NCBI RefSeq assembly: GCF_014279815.1
Contig: NZ_CP047941.1
Span: 1,612,001 to 1,676,000, forward strand
DNA from: Synechococcus sp. NOUM97013
GTDB taxonomy: Bacteria > Cyanobacteriota > Cyanobacteriia > PCC-6307 > Cyanobiaceae
DNA length: 64,000 nt
Reading direction: 5' to 3'
The notes beneath the pieces were generated by a model. That model had not been told where the DNA came from, did not search any database, and saw nothing but the letters and a program-made list of their open reading frames with translations. The translations under genes were made by a program, and so were the position numbers. Positions 54,172 to 63,462 of this stretch are shown one piece after another; positions within the stretch are counted from its first letter, which is position 1, and every line of letters begins with the position of its first letter.

Positions 54172-54798
54172 ATGACACTGCCGGTGTTGGTGGTGATGAC
54201 CCGCTGGCCGGCCAGCGGTCGTTGCAAACGGCGACTGGCTCATGCCCTGGGGGCATCGCCAGCGGCACGCATCCAGTCACGGCTGATTGCCCACACCTTG
54301 ACCGTCGCGCGGAACATGGCGGCGCAGCAGCGGCTCCATCTGCACATTGCTGTCAGCGGCGCGGGCCCCCGTGCACGTCAACGTTGGTTGGCATCGATGC
54401 CCGAGGCCAGGGTCATCGGCCAGGGCAACGGTGACCTCGGCAATCGCATGCGACGGGAGGTGCTCAGGGCCAGGACGCTGCATCCCGGCTCACCGGTGAT
54501 CCTGATCGGGACGGATCTGCCCAATCTGGAGGAACGGGATCTCACGCAAGCCATCGAAGCGCTGAAAACCGCAGCTGTGGTGCTTGGTCCATCCCAAGAC
54601 GGGGGCTACTGGCTGCTCGGCCTGAATGGCTCAGCCTCCGGAGCACCCCGCTGGCCCTTCCACTCCATGCCATGGGGGACCGAGCGGGTGTGTCGTGTGA
54701 CGCGCGAACGCGCTCGGCTTCATGGCGTGGAGCCCGTTGAGCTCATGGAACGCAACGACATCGACCAGCTGAACGACCTGACAGCTTGGCTGGAATGA
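54172..54798 (+). CDS. TIGR04282-type (DUF2064) glycosyltransferase, arsenosugar-type
   Basis: The 208-residue protein has the nucleotide-binding fold of DUF2064/TIGR04282: VVMTRWPASGRCKRRL at the start, NGDLGNRMRREV in the middle, VILIGTDLPNLEERDL and LGPSQDGGYWLLGL. Members are found with TIGR04283 proteins in arsenosugar synthesis. It follows htrA by 19 bases and overlaps the next gene by four. Confidence 0.88.
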   Translation: MTLPVLVVMTRWPASGRCKRRLAHALGASPAARIQSRLIAHTLTVARNMAAQQRLHLHIAVSGAGPRARQRWLASMPEARVIGQGNGDLGNRMRREVLRARTLHPGSPVILIGTDLPNLEERDLTQAIEALKTAAVVLGPSQDGGYWLLGLNGSASGAPRWPFHSMPWGTERVCRVTRERARLHGVEPVELMERNDIDQLNDLTAWLE

Positions 54799-55523
54799 CC
54801 AGGCACCAGCCTCAAGTGAGCGTGATCGTGCTCTGCCTGAATGAGGCAGCGCGCCTGCCGCTCTTGCTGGCAGACCTGCAGCAGAGCAAGTTCCCACTCG
54901 AGATTCTGATCAGTGATGGTGGCAGCAACGATGCCAGCCCACAGATTGCGGAACTGGCCGGCGGGCGCGTCATCAGGGTCCATCCCCCTTGCCGGGGACG
55001 TCAGCTGGCGATCGCGGCCGGCGAAGCCAGAGGGGATTGGCTGCTCTTCCTCCATGCCGACAGCCGGTTGGCACCCAGCTGGCAGGACTCAGTCATCCGT
55101 CTGCTGCGGTCAGCGGAGGCCCAGGACTCCGGTTGGTATTTCGACCTGTGCATCGAGCCGGCCTCGTGGGCAAGACGCCTGCTGGAGCAGCTCGTGCACG
55201 TGCGCAGCCGCTGGTTGCAGCGCCCTTATGGTGATCAGGGGTTGCTGATTCACCGCGGCCTGTATGAGCGCTGCGGTGGTTTCAAGGAGCTGCCGCTGAT
55301 GGAAGATCTCGATCTGGTCGAGCGCTTGAGCAAGATCACGCGCTTGCGCCGGATTGGCTTGCCGCTGACCACGGATGGGCGGCGCTGGGATCAGGATGGT
55401 GTGCTCCGGCGCAGCTGGCGCAACGCCATGCTGCGTCACCAATGGAAACGAGGCGCGTCAGCGGAGCAACTGGCGCGTCGCTACAGCGCTGATCAGTTGG
55501 CATACCAGAAGCCACAGCGGTGA
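54795..55523 (+). CDS. TIGR04283-type glycosyltransferase family 2, arsenosugar-type
   Basis: From the ATGA overlap at 54795 the protein has 242 residues: a GT-A fold start VSVIVLCLNEAARLPLLLADL, EILISDGGSNDAS, a DWLLFLHADSRL with DxD-like Asp pair, and GLLIHRGLYERCGGFKELPLMEDLDLVERL. The pairing with TIGR04282 suggests the arsenosugar pathway, but no ArsM methyltransferase is in view. The longer frame from 54786 (TTG) is possible. Confidence 0.88.
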   Translation: MTRHQPQVSVIVLCLNEAARLPLLLADLQQSKFPLEILISDGGSNDASPQIAELAGGRVIRVHPPCRGRQLAIAAGEARGDWLLFLHADSRLAPSWQDSVIRLLRSAEAQDSGWYFDLCIEPASWARRLLEQLVHVRSRWLQRPYGDQGLLIHRGLYERCGGFKELPLMEDLDLVERLSKITRLRRIGLPLTTDGRRWDQDGVLRRSWRNAMLRHQWKRGASAEQLARRYSADQLAYQKPQR

Positions 55524-56008
55524 CCGCCGGGTTCCAGATCCCATCCGAGACGTTTGTAGAACGGCAACACACCAGGATCAGCGAACAGCGTGGCCCGCTC
55601 GGTACCGAGCGCGCGCAAGGCATCCAGGATGTAGTCCATCAGCTGACTGCCGAGTCCGGAGCCCTGATAAAGCGGATGAACGGCCACATCCCAGATGGTG
55701 GCCTCCAGCACACCATCACCGGTGCAGCGGGCAAAGCCCACCAGGCGAGGTACCCGCAGATCATGCCGCCACAGGCCAACTCTCAAAAGGCTGTGGTCCA
55801 GGGCTTTGCGCACGCGCCGCACAGGCCGACGACTCCAACCCACCGCCTCCAGCAGCTGCTCAAGCTCCACCAGATCAAAGGGGCGGTGCTGGCTGAACAC
55901 CAAGGTCAGTTGATCGCTGGGTGACGCACACAGCTTCGCCTGATCGCCGTACATCGCCTGCAGGATCTCTGGAGTCAGGGAGGAGTGGTCGGTCACCGGA
56001 CGGGGCAA
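55493..56008 (-). CDS. GNAT family N-acetyltransferase
   Basis: With a TTG start at 56008 (AGGA about nine bases before) the protein has about 171 residues; GTG 55996 and longer frames to 56125 are alternatives. The acetyl-CoA motif is VHPLYQGSGLGSQLMDYIL, followed by a ATLFADPGVLPFYKRLGW end typical of GNAT. Substrate unknown. Its 3' end overlaps the preceding glycosyltransferase gene by 31 bases. Confidence 0.75.
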   Translation of the reverse strand: MPRPVTDHSSLTPEILQAMYGDQAKLCASPSDQLTLVFSQHRPFDLVELEQLLEAVGWSRRPVRRVRKALDHSLLRVGLWRHDLRVPRLVGFARCTGDGVLEATIWDVAVHPLYQGSGLGSQLMDYILDALRALGTERATLFADPGVLPFYKRLGWDLEPGGHRCGFWYAN

Positions 56009-56075
56009 TTTCAGGTCGATCCTGACGCACCGAAGGCCAAAAGAGCGGCAAGGTGGAATGGCCTGATCTGACGCG

Positions 56076-56831
56076 ATGACTGCCGACCGCCTGTTGATCG
56101 CTGTCCATGGCTGGCTTCTCAGCAAGCAGGTCTGGGCTCCGTTCGCCGACGGTTGGGCTCGGCAGCATCGGGAGATCGAGCTCTGGTGCCCGGACCTACC
56201 CGGTTTCGGCGATGCACCCAGGCCCTCTGGCTTGCTGCCGAACCTGGCGAGCTATGGGCGGTGGCTAGCTGAAGCAGCCAGCGAGAGGGCCCAGGGACGT
56301 CCATTCGTGCTGATGGGTCATTCCCTCGGCGGCAGTGTGGTGCTGCACGCCGAAGCGGAATTGCGCCGTCAACAACGATCGAATCTCTACGGGGTGGTGC
56401 AGCTGGCAGCCGGAGGTGGCATCTATCAACCAAGACCCTTTCGTCGTCTGCGCGGCATTGGCAATCTGATCCTGGAACTGCGTCCCGATGGCTTGGGCCG
56501 ATGGCCGGCGCCGATCGGTTCACTGGGTCCATTCAAGGCCGAACATCGGGCCGCCCGAGGCCTGCTCGTGAACAGCACCTGCCGGGGTGCGGTGCGCGAA
56601 CTACCTGGCTTGGTCGCTGAGCTTGGCGTCAACAATCTCTGGATCAGCGGTGACAAGGACCAGGTGATGGAACCTGGTTATGTGCGACATCTGGCGGCTT
56701 ACAGCCCCTACCACGACTACCGGGAGCTCAGCTCCTGCGGCCACCTGGCCATGCGTGAGCAACCGGACCAACTCCGGAGAATGCTGATCGAATGGATGGC
56801 CGATCAGAGCCGCGCCAATCCCCGCTCCTGA
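56076..56831 (+). CDS. Alpha/beta-hydrolase, BioH-like
   Basis: The 251-residue protein has the BioH-like order: LLIAVHGWLLSKQVW, the nucleophile elbow VLMGHSLGGSV, a candidate Asp in WISGDKDQVMEPGYV, and the His in SSCGHLAMREQP. If a BioH, it would cut pimeloyl-ACP methyl ester in biotin synthesis, but other esterases share this layout. It overlaps the convergent ABC transporter gene by 28 bases. Confidence 0.8.
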   Translation: MTADRLLIAVHGWLLSKQVWAPFADGWARQHREIELWCPDLPGFGDAPRPSGLLPNLASYGRWLAEAASERAQGRPFVLMGHSLGGSVVLHAEAELRRQQRSNLYGVVQLAAGGGIYQPRPFRRLRGIGNLILELRPDGLGRWPAPIGSLGPFKAEHRAARGLLVNSTCRGAVRELPGLVAELGVNNLWISGDKDQVMEPGYVRHLAAYSPYHDYRELSSCGHLAMREQPDQLRRMLIEWMADQSRANPRS

Positions 56832-58633
56832 AGTTCGGCAAGTTCGGCGTAGAGACCGCCCTGAGCGCGAAGCTGACGATGAGTGCCCTGCTCGATCAGG
56901 CGACCACGACGCAGCACCAGAATCCGATCAGCCGCTTCCACCGTGGCCAGGCGGTGGGCAATCACCACAGCCGTGCGCCGCTCGAGCAGCCGATCAAGAT
57001 CCCGCTGCAGGGTGGCTTCGGTGGAAGGATCCATGAAGGCTGTGGCCTCATCCATCACCAGCACATTGGGGTTGCGGATCGCGACCCTTGCCACAGCCAG
57101 AAGCTGACGCTCACCGGAGCTGAGGTTGCCACCCCGTTCCCGCAGTTCCGTGTCAAGCCCCTGGGGCAAGCGACCGAGCAAGCCGTTCAAGCCCAGATCC
57201 CTGCAGATCTCGCTCAGCTGCCGATCATCGATCTCACGATCCAGACGGAGATTGTCAGCAACAGTGCCGCTGAAGAGGAAGGTGTCCTGAAGAACCACAC
57301 CCAACTGACGGCGCAGCTCGGCAAGCGGCAGGGTGCGGATGTCGCGACCATCCAGCAGGATTCGCCCCTGTTGGGGCTCATACAGGCGACACAGCAAACG
57401 GATGACTGTGGTCTTGCCGGAGCCGGTGGGGCCGACCAAGGCCACATGCTCACCGGGCGCGATGCGGAAGCTGAGGTCCTGAAGGATCGGCTCATCAGGG
57501 CGATAGGCGAAATGCACACCTTCAAAAATCACTTCCCCGCGTGTTGAGGGCATCACCTGCAAAGGTCTGGCCGTGCCATCCGGGGCATCTGAGGTGAGAT
57601 CAGCGGAGAGATCCCGAATCTCAAGTGGCTCCTCCAGGAGTTCTCCGATCCGCTCCACAGCGGTCAGTCCCCCCTGAATCTGTGTGAAGCGCTCAGCCAT
57701 CTGGCGCAGAGGGTCGAACAAACGTTGGGAATAAAGAATGAAGGTGGTGAGTGTTCCAAGCCCGATCGCGCCGCCCGTCACCATCCATCCGCCAAGGGCC
57801 AGAACGACAGCGACGGCTCCGAGAGCCACCCACTCCAGGAAGGCAGAAATGCTGCTGTCGAACAGGATCGTTCCATTGACCGCTTCCCGGTAGGCCCGAC
57901 CCGTGCGGTTGAAGCGCTCACCGTTGAAGGCCTCACGTCGAAACATCTGGACGACATCGAGGCCCTGCAGATTTTCCTGAAAGTCAGCGTTGAGCTGAGA
58001 CAACTCCTCACGGACCCGGTAATTGGCCTTGCGATACCGCCGTTGCAACCAGAGGATCACCAGGGTCACAGGAACCTGAGACACCAGAAGCAGCAGGCCC
58101 AGGCGCCACTCGATGAGCAGCATGGTGACGGCGATCACCGTGAGCGTGACAAGGTCGGTGATCACACCAACAGCTCCACTGGCGAAAACCTCAGCAAGAG
58201 CATCCACATCGCTGGTGAGACGCGTCAGCAGCTTTCCCACAGGCATGCGGTCGTGATACCTGAGGGAAAGATCCATCGCATGGGAGAACAGGTCACGGCG
58301 GATCCTGGCCGTGAGTCGCTGACCCAGGTACTGGTTGTTGGAGAGCTGAACCCTCTGCAGAGCAAAACGCAGCAGCACCGCGATCAGCAATGCAGCAATG
58401 ATCAGTCGGAGAGCAAGGGTGCTGTCGAGCGGCTGGAGAAGCGGCACCACCGCTTCGTTGGTGGCACCACCCACGGTGCGAAGAATCGAGATGGCCTGAC
58501 CGATGAGCAGCGGCTGAACGGCAACGGAAAAAGCCAGCGGCACCAACAGCGTCAGCGTCAGCAGCAAGCGACGACGGTCCTGTCCGAGGTAACGACCCAG
58601 ACGGCGGATGCGTTTCAGGTCCGAACCGGCCAT
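56804..58633 (-). CDS. ABC exporter, MsbA/multidrug-type half transporter
   Basis: The 609-residue protein is a fused permease and ATPase. The first half has six membrane helices. The nucleotide domain shows Walker A GPTGSGKTT, signature LSSGERQ, Walker B VLVMDEATAFMD, and the switch IAHRLATV. It could move lipid, peptide or drug across the inner membrane; the substrate is unknown. The start overlaps the hisG stop by one ATGA. It is read on the same transcript as hisG. Confidence 0.93.
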   Translation of the reverse strand: MAGSDLKRIRRLGRYLGQDRRRLLLTLTLLVPLAFSVAVQPLLIGQAISILRTVGGATNEAVVPLLQPLDSTLALRLIIAALLIAVLLRFALQRVQLSNNQYLGQRLTARIRRDLFSHAMDLSLRYHDRMPVGKLLTRLTSDVDALAEVFASGAVGVITDLVTLTVIAVTMLLIEWRLGLLLLVSQVPVTLVILWLQRRYRKANYRVREELSQLNADFQENLQGLDVVQMFRREAFNGERFNRTGRAYREAVNGTILFDSSISAFLEWVALGAVAVVLALGGWMVTGGAIGLGTLTTFILYSQRLFDPLRQMAERFTQIQGGLTAVERIGELLEEPLEIRDLSADLTSDAPDGTARPLQVMPSTRGEVIFEGVHFAYRPDEPILQDLSFRIAPGEHVALVGPTGSGKTTVIRLLCRLYEPQQGRILLDGRDIRTLPLAELRRQLGVVLQDTFLFSGTVADNLRLDREIDDRQLSEICRDLGLNGLLGRLPQGLDTELRERGGNLSSGERQLLAVARVAIRNPNVLVMDEATAFMDPSTEATLQRDLDRLLERRTAVVIAHRLATVEAADRILVLRRGRLIEQGTHRQLRAQGGLYAELAELQERGLARL

Positions 58634-59286
58634 CAGGCTGCACTCACCGGAGTGGACCTTTGTGCATCCATGGCCGTGATGATCTGCTGAAGCTCTCCCT
58701 GATCGAGGCGCAGGGACAGGGGATGCCCCACCAACCGCGCGGTGGTGTGGAAGAGATCCTCGATCGCGACGAGACCGTTGTCTCTGAGGGTTCGACCTGT
58801 GGCCACCAGGTCGACAATCGCTTCGGCGATGCCGGTGATCGGACCCAACTCAACCGAGCCCGACAGGTGCACCAGCTCGACGGGAAGGTCAATGGAGTCG
58901 AAATACTGCCTGGCGCAGCGGGTGAACTTGCTGGCGACGCGGCAATGAGGGGGCAGATCCGTTACGCGCTGATAACCGCTGCTGGATTTCACAGCCACGG
59001 ACATGCGGCAACCGCCAAATCCGAGATCGGCCAGGTGAGCAACGGGCATCTGATGCTCTCGCAGTACGTCGTAACCGACCACGCCGAGCTGCGCCTGGCC
59101 GTACGCGACGTAGACCGGCACATCACCGTTGCGAACCAGCAGAGCCCTGGCTCGACCGCAAACGGATGGAACCATCAACTGACGGTTATCGGGGTCAAGC
59201 ACCGCTGAAAAATCCAGTCCCGCTGCTTTGAAACGGTCCACTGAGTCGCGCAGTAGCGCGCCCTTGGCCAGTGCAACGGTGATCAT
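58633..59286 (-). CDS. hisG: ATP phosphoribosyltransferase, short form
   Basis: HisG makes the first histidine intermediate from ATP and PRPP. From ATG 59286 it has 217 residues: [48 protein letters not shown], and a C-terminal [23 protein letters not shown] with the PRPP loop. The lack of a C-terminal regulatory domain marks the short form, which needs HisZ; hisZ is not in the window. An alternative start is ATG 59298. It lies divergent to gloB. Confidence 0.95.
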   Translation of the reverse strand: MITVALAKGALLRDSVDRFKAAGLDFSAVLDPDNRQLMVPSVCGRARALLVRNGDVPVYVAYGQAQLGVVGYDVLREHQMPVAHLADLGFGGCRMSVAVKSSSGYQRVTDLPPHCRVASKFTRCARQYFDSIDLPVELVHLSGSVELGPITGIAEAIVDLVATGRTLRDNGLVAIEDLFHTTARLVGHPLSLRLDQGELQQIITAMDAQRSTPVSAA

Positions 59287-59315
59287 GGAAGCCTGCATCG
59301 TTCGAAACTTTAACG

Positions 59316-60080
59316 ATGGGCCAATCCGTACAGAGCGACGGAATCTTCCCCCTGCCAGTCCTCCAGGACAACGTGATCTGGATCTGGGTCCGAAACGGGA
59401 GGGCCGTGGTCGTCGACCCCGCCATCGCAAAGCCCGTGATCGATTGGCTGAGCCATCGGGACCTCGCATTGGAGGCCATTCTTCAAACCCACCACCACGC
59501 CGATCACATCGGCGGCACACCGGAGCTACTTGAGCACTGGCCTGAAGCAAGCGTGGTCGCCGCTGCGGCTGATCTGGAGCGCATTCCCTTCCAGACCATG
59601 TCCGTGAAGGCGGGGATGCAGCTGGATCTTCTGGGGCAACCGTTGCAGGTGATCGACGTGAAGGCCCACACCCGGGCCCACCTGGCCTTTGTGCTCCCCA
59701 TCGGTGCTACGCCCACTGATCCAACGCCGGCGCTGTTCTGCGGGGACACGCTGTTCGCAGGCGGCTGCGGACGGCTATTCGAAGGATCAGCCGCAGACAT
59801 GCATCAGGCCCTGGGTCGACTCAACAGACTTCCAGGAAGCACCCGGGTGCACTGCGCCCACGAATACACGGAGGGAAACTTGCGCTGGGCTCGCGCCCTC
59901 AGGCCCGACAACACGGCCATTGCCAAACGGTTAGCAGCGGTCACAGATCAACGCAGCCGCGGTGAGCTCACCCTTCCCAGCACGATCGACAAGGAACGCG
60001 ACACCAACCTGTTTCTTCAGGCTGGGTCCGCCGAAGAACTGGCTGAGCTGCGATCCCACAAGGACAGCTGGCGCGGCTGA
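59316..60080 (+). CDS. gloB: Hydroxyacylglutathione hydrolase (glyoxalase II)
   Basis: GloB hydrolyses S-lactoylglutathione in methylglyoxal detoxification. The 254-residue metallo-beta-lactamase-fold protein has [10 protein letters not shown], the metal motif, near residue 58, [28 protein letters not shown], and the [11 protein letters not shown] end. It is divergent to hisG with 29 bases between. No gloA is obvious here; the VOC protein at 32157 is not a clear match. Confidence 0.95.
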   Translation: MGQSVQSDGIFPLPVLQDNVIWIWVRNGRAVVVDPAIAKPVIDWLSHRDLALEAILQTHHHADHIGGTPELLEHWPEASVVAAAADLERIPFQTMSVKAGMQLDLLGQPLQVIDVKAHTRAHLAFVLPIGATPTDPTPALFCGDTLFAGGCGRLFEGSAADMHQALGRLNRLPGSTRVHCAHEYTEGNLRWARALRPDNTAIAKRLAAVTDQRSRGELTLPSTIDKERDTNLFLQAGSAEELAELRSHKDSWRG

Positions 60081-60111
60081 TCACCGCTCCACTGCAGCTG
60101 CGCTCATCGCA

Positions 60112-61191
60112 TCAGCTGGCGCGGGTCAGCAGAGGCATGCGCTGCGGGTGAAGCAGAACCAACGATCCAGGTTTCAACTGCAATCGGCACTGTTGACCGC
60201 GCGCGTAATCCTCCGCAAGAGGGCGAAGAAGACGCAGCTGGCGATCGCCGGTCTGCACCCGATACAGCCAGCTGTGGCCAAGGAACTCTCTCCCCATCAC
60301 ACAGGATTCACCACCCGAGTCCTCCTGCAGGGAGATCGATTCAGGAGCAACAAGAACCGTGGCCTCATCTGGAAGGGAAGCCCCATCAAGATCCTTGGGC
60401 TTTTCCAGATCACCCAAGGGGCAACGGAGGCACCCCTCTGCCGCATCCACCCAGACGGGCAACACATTGCGCTGCAACACAAAGCTGCCCACAAAGGCTG
60501 TGGCAGGCGAATCGAACAATTCGCGTGGGCTGGCGCACTGGTGAAGGTGCCCATCCCGCAGCACCGCCACACGGCTGCAAATGGCCATGGCCTCCTCGGG
60601 GTCATGCGTCACCAGCACACCGCTTGCCCCGCAGGCACTGAGAACGGCGGGCAGTTCGCTGCGCAAGCGCAGACGCACCTCCACATCGAGATTGGAGAAG
60701 GGCTCGTCTAGAAGCACGACAGAAGGCGATGGCGCCAGAGCCCTGGCCAGAGCGAGGCGCTGCCGCTGCCCGCCAGAGAGCTCATGGGGATAGCGCGACC
60801 TGAACTGCTCCAGTCCCAGCAGCCCTAGCAGCCAGGACGCCCGCGATGTGTCCTGACCGGGACGCAGCCCAAAGCAGGTGTTCTGCCAGGCGCTGAGGTG
60901 AGGAAACAACGCATAGTCCTGAAACACCATGCCCACCCCACGCCGTTCTGGAGCCAGCGACCGCTGCGGATTGGCCACTTCCTGCCCATGCAGGCGGACG
61001 GCACCTCGCTTGGGCTGCTCAAACCCGGCAATCAGCCGCAACAGGGTGGTCTTTCCACAACCGGAAGGTCCCAGCAACCCCACCAGCTCACCGCGTTGCA
61101 GGCGGAGATCGATCCCCTGCAGCGTCCAATCGGCGCCAGAGGCGCCGTAGCTGTGCCAGAGGCCCTCGATTTCGACCGGACAGGCCTCCAT
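60112..61191 (-). CDS. ABC transporter ATPase, FutC/FbpC-like
   Basis: From ATG 61191 the protein has 359 residues: Walker A GPSGCGKTT, signature ELSGGQRQR, Walker B VVLLDEPFSNLD, then a C-terminal TOBE-like domain. The layout is that of ferric-iron importer ATPases (FutC/FbpC). No permease or binding protein gene is adjacent, so it is inferred to act with one encoded elsewhere. Longer frames to 61245 would overlap the divergent ridA. Confidence 0.85.
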   Translation of the reverse strand: MEACPVEIEGLWHSYGASGADWTLQGIDLRLQRGELVGLLGPSGCGKTTLLRLIAGFEQPKRGAVRLHGQEVANPQRSLAPERRGVGMVFQDYALFPHLSAWQNTCFGLRPGQDTSRASWLLGLLGLEQFRSRYPHELSGGQRQRLALARALAPSPSVVLLDEPFSNLDVEVRLRLRSELPAVLSACGASGVLVTHDPEEAMAICSRVAVLRDGHLHQCASPRELFDSPATAFVGSFVLQRNVLPVWVDAAEGCLRCPLGDLEKPKDLDGASLPDEATVLVAPESISLQEDSGGESCVMGREFLGHSWLYRVQTGDRQLRLLRPLAEDYARGQQCRLQLKPGSLVLLHPQRMPLLTRAS

Positions 61192-61234
61192 CAACACGGA
61201 AAGCGAAAATGCAGCCTCATTGTGAGCCCACCAC

Positions 61235-61633
61235 ATGACCACCATCGCCCATCAGGCCGTCACCACATCGGATGCTCCGTCGCCGGTGGGGCCTTACAAC
61301 CAGGCTGTGCAAGCGGGTGGATGGCTGTATTGCTCAGGCCAGATCCCCCTGGATCCAGCCAGTGGAGAGATGGTTGGCAATGGTGATGTGGAGGCCGAAA
61401 CCCGGCAAGTGCTGCGCAATCTCCAGGCCGTGCTGAGTGCGGCCTGCACCGATGCATCCAAGGTGGTGCGGACCACGGTTTACCTGGTGGACCTCGCCGA
61501 CTTCCAAGCTGTGAACGCGATCTACGCCGAGATGTTTGGCGACGGGATCAGTCCCGCTCGCGCCTGCGTTCAGGTAGCCGCCCTGCCGAAGGGATCCAAG
61601 GTTGAGATCGACTGCATCGCCTGGCTGGGCTAA
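61235..61633 (+). CDS. RidA family enamine/imine deaminase
   Basis: The 132-residue protein is a canonical RidA: SPVGPYNQAVQAGGWLYCSGQIPLDP, TRQVLRNLQAVLSAA, and GISPARACVQVAALPKGSKVEIDCIA with the conserved Arg. Members hydrolyse reactive enamines, including the one made by threonine deaminase. It is closer to the standard sequence than the copy at 34591-34986. Confidence 0.93.
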   Translation: MTTIAHQAVTTSDAPSPVGPYNQAVQAGGWLYCSGQIPLDPASGEMVGNGDVEAETRQVLRNLQAVLSAACTDASKVVRTTVYLVDLADFQAVNAIYAEMFGDGISPARACVQVAALPKGSKVEIDCIAWLG

Positions 61634-61640
61634 AGGAATC

Positions 61641-61677
61641 GATGCTCCGGGGCGGATTTGTAACCCCCCGGAGCATC
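61641..61677. repeat. Strong inverted repeat after ridA
   Basis: GATGCTCCGGGG (61641-61652) pairs perfectly with CCCCGGAGCATC (61666-61677) over 12 bases, leaving a 13-base loop. There is no T-run, so it may be a factor-independent pause, a processing structure or the end point of ridA transcription. Confidence 0.55.
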
Positions 61678-61724
61678 GGCGACCGGACGGTTGCATAGGT
61701 TGAGGTATGTACTGACCGACTTCC

Positions 61725-61952
61725 ATGGCCCAGGCGAAGCTGACCATCGGTGAACTGGAAGCCGGTTATCCGCTGTACTGCAAGGCATTACGACGTCTCC
61801 TCAAGGAAGGAAGAGGAGTCAAAGAGATTGAAAGGACCGTGTGCTGGGGACACCTTGAAACGCTGAACCGCTGCTTACCGGGTCGCTACAAGGCGCCGTC
61901 TTATCTCATGGCTTTGATCCGACGGGATCTCGAACAGCCCAGCGACAGGTAG
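61725..61952 (+). CDS. DUF3136 family small protein
   Basis: This 75-residue protein is a conserved picocyanobacterial family I associate with DUF3136: LTIGELEAGYPLYCKALRRLLKEG, the CWGHLETLNRCLPGRYKAPSYL block, and a basic DLEQ end. It has no membrane segment. Function unknown. It converges with cbbX, 21 bases away. Confidence 0.75.
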   Translation: MAQAKLTIGELEAGYPLYCKALRRLLKEGRGVKEIERTVCWGHLETLNRCLPGRYKAPSYLMALIRRDLEQPSDR

Positions 61953-61973
61953 CTACCACCGGGATCAAGCTGG

Positions 61974-62882
61974 TCAAGTGGTCAGGGGCTTGGCGGGATC
62001 TGCACCTTCCACTTCTCCTTGAAAGACACGACTGGCTCGCACATCCGAGGCCTCGATGGTGCTCAACGCATCACGGTCAAACGGTTGGGTTCTACTCGAA
62101 AACAGACGATTGGCGTGACGCAGCCGAAGACGCTCGATCGCATTCCGAATCGAACGGGCATTGGCAAAAAACGGCAATGCCCTGCGCCGGCTGATGTAGT
62201 CCTGAAAGGCCAGGACGGCTTCATCACTGAACCGATAGTCCTGTTGCTTGAGCAACAACTGCGCAATCGCCATCAGTTCAACTTCGCTGTAATCAGGAAA
62301 GTCAATGTGATGGGCTACGCGTGATGAAAGTCCTGGATTCGAGCGATAAAAATCCATCATTCGATCCTTGTACCCAGCAAAGATCACCACGAGATCCTGA
62401 CGACTTCGCTCCATTTCCTGGAGAAGAATCTCGATTGCCTCTGCACCATAATCTCTTTCATTGGATGGCTTATAGAGGTAGTAAGCCTCATCAATGAACA
62501 ACACACCCCCCTGTGCTCGCTTGAGCATATCTTTGGTCTTCGGAGCGGTATGACCCACGTACTGACCGACCAGGTCATCCCGCGTGGCTGTCACCACATG
62601 CCCCTTCCGGAGGTAACCGAGGCGAAGCAGAATCTGCGACATCCTCTGAGCAACAGTGGTTTTACCTGTTCCAGGATGCCCAGTGAATGACATGTGCATG
62701 CATGGCGCCGCACTGGACAGATCCAGCTGTTGACGGGCCTGGTCCACGAGCAACAGAGCGGCAATCTCACGAATGCGCGTTTTCACTGGTGCCAACCCAA
62801 TCAGATCACGATCGAGCTGAGCGAGAACGTCCTCTACACCAGAGGTGGCATAAGCCGACTCCAGATCAACCGAAGAGTGCAT
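61974..62882 (-). CDS. cbbX: Red-type Rubisco activase CbbX
   Basis: CbbX is a hexameric AAA+ protein that pulls inhibitory sugar phosphates from form I Rubisco, here the form IA enzyme of alpha-carboxysomes. From ATG 62882 the protein has 302 residues: Walker [10 protein letters not shown], Walker [12 protein letters not shown], and the pore-loop segment near [15 protein letters not shown]. The start overlaps the acRAF stop by 17 bases, so they are coupled. The longer frame to 62915 would lie inside acRAF. Confidence 0.95.
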   Translation of the reverse strand: MHSSVDLESAYATSGVEDVLAQLDRDLIGLAPVKTRIREIAALLLVDQARQQLDLSSAAPCMHMSFTGHPGTGKTTVAQRMSQILLRLGYLRKGHVVTATRDDLVGQYVGHTAPKTKDMLKRAQGGVLFIDEAYYLYKPSNERDYGAEAIEILLQEMERSRQDLVVIFAGYKDRMMDFYRSNPGLSSRVAHHIDFPDYSEVELMAIAQLLLKQQDYRFSDEAVLAFQDYISRRRALPFFANARSIRNAIERLRLRHANRLFSSRTQPFDRDALSTIEASDVRASRVFQGEVEGADPAKPLTT

Positions 62883-63117
62883 CGATCTCGGCAGCCAAGG
62901 CTCGATCCGCCTCACTCAGCGAAGCATCAGGGGCATCCTCGTCAGGTCGAATGGTGATATTCACGTAGGTGCGGCCGAAGCTGATGTCGGGAAAGCGCTG
63001 GGTGGCTTCGCTGTGATCGCCAAGCTTGTCCAAGAAATCCCGCGTGGCGTCGTAAGTCTCGAACTCATAGCGCCGCTCAAGACAGACGGGACGTTTGCGC
63101 TCATGCCACTGATCCAC
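62866..63117 (-). CDS. acRAF-like Rubisco assembly factor (PCD-like)
   Basis: The 83-residue protein has the pterin-4a-carbinolamine dehydratase-like fold of alpha-carboxysomal ac[37 protein letters not shown], and an acidic tail. True dehydratases have a His-His pair (HHP), here not present, as expected for the assembly factor. It starts at GTG 63117 and precedes cbbX. The pair is typical of the alpha-carboxysome gene neighbourhood. Confidence 0.85.
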   Translation of the reverse strand: MDQWHERKRPVCLERRYEFETYDATRDFLDKLGDHSEATQRFPDISFGRTYVNITIRPDEDAPDASLSEADRALAAEIDALFG

Positions 63118-63462
63118 GTCTTGATCTCAATTCATTCAGAAATTTTAGATGAGCACAGGATCGCCATTGATCAACTTGATGGTATTGATCTCACACCATC
63201 ATTCTGAAATCAGCGATGTGCAACACAACCATCAATGATCATGCAAATAACACGAAAAGCGGGTTGAGCTCTCCACGAAAAGCCATCAGATGCATTCAAT
63301 TCACTTGTATTTGATGCAGAGAAGGAGACGACCAATCCTCAAAATTCACAGAGGTCACTGCATCAAGCTCGGCATCAGGCGCGATAGCGAATCGGTTCAA
63401 GCCACAACAGCAATGATTGAGAACGCGCGAAAAAGCCCGAAGGGGTGCTCCGCGCTTGGCGA
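63118..63462. other. Intergenic stretch between acRAF and chpX
   Basis: This 345-base, AT-richer stretch lies between chpX and acRAF, both leftward. I see no open frame with a good start. It should hold the end of the chpX transcript (see the terminator at 63430-63452) and the promoter of acRAF-cbbX, which I cannot pin down. Confidence 0.45.
63430..63452 (-). terminator. Possible terminator after chpX
   Basis: Read on the minus strand, AGCACCCCTTCGGGCTTTTT forms a short GC stem (CCC with GGG, extended by AG with CT) and ends in a T-run, 11 bases after the chpX stop. The stem is weak, so this is tentative. Confidence 0.45.
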
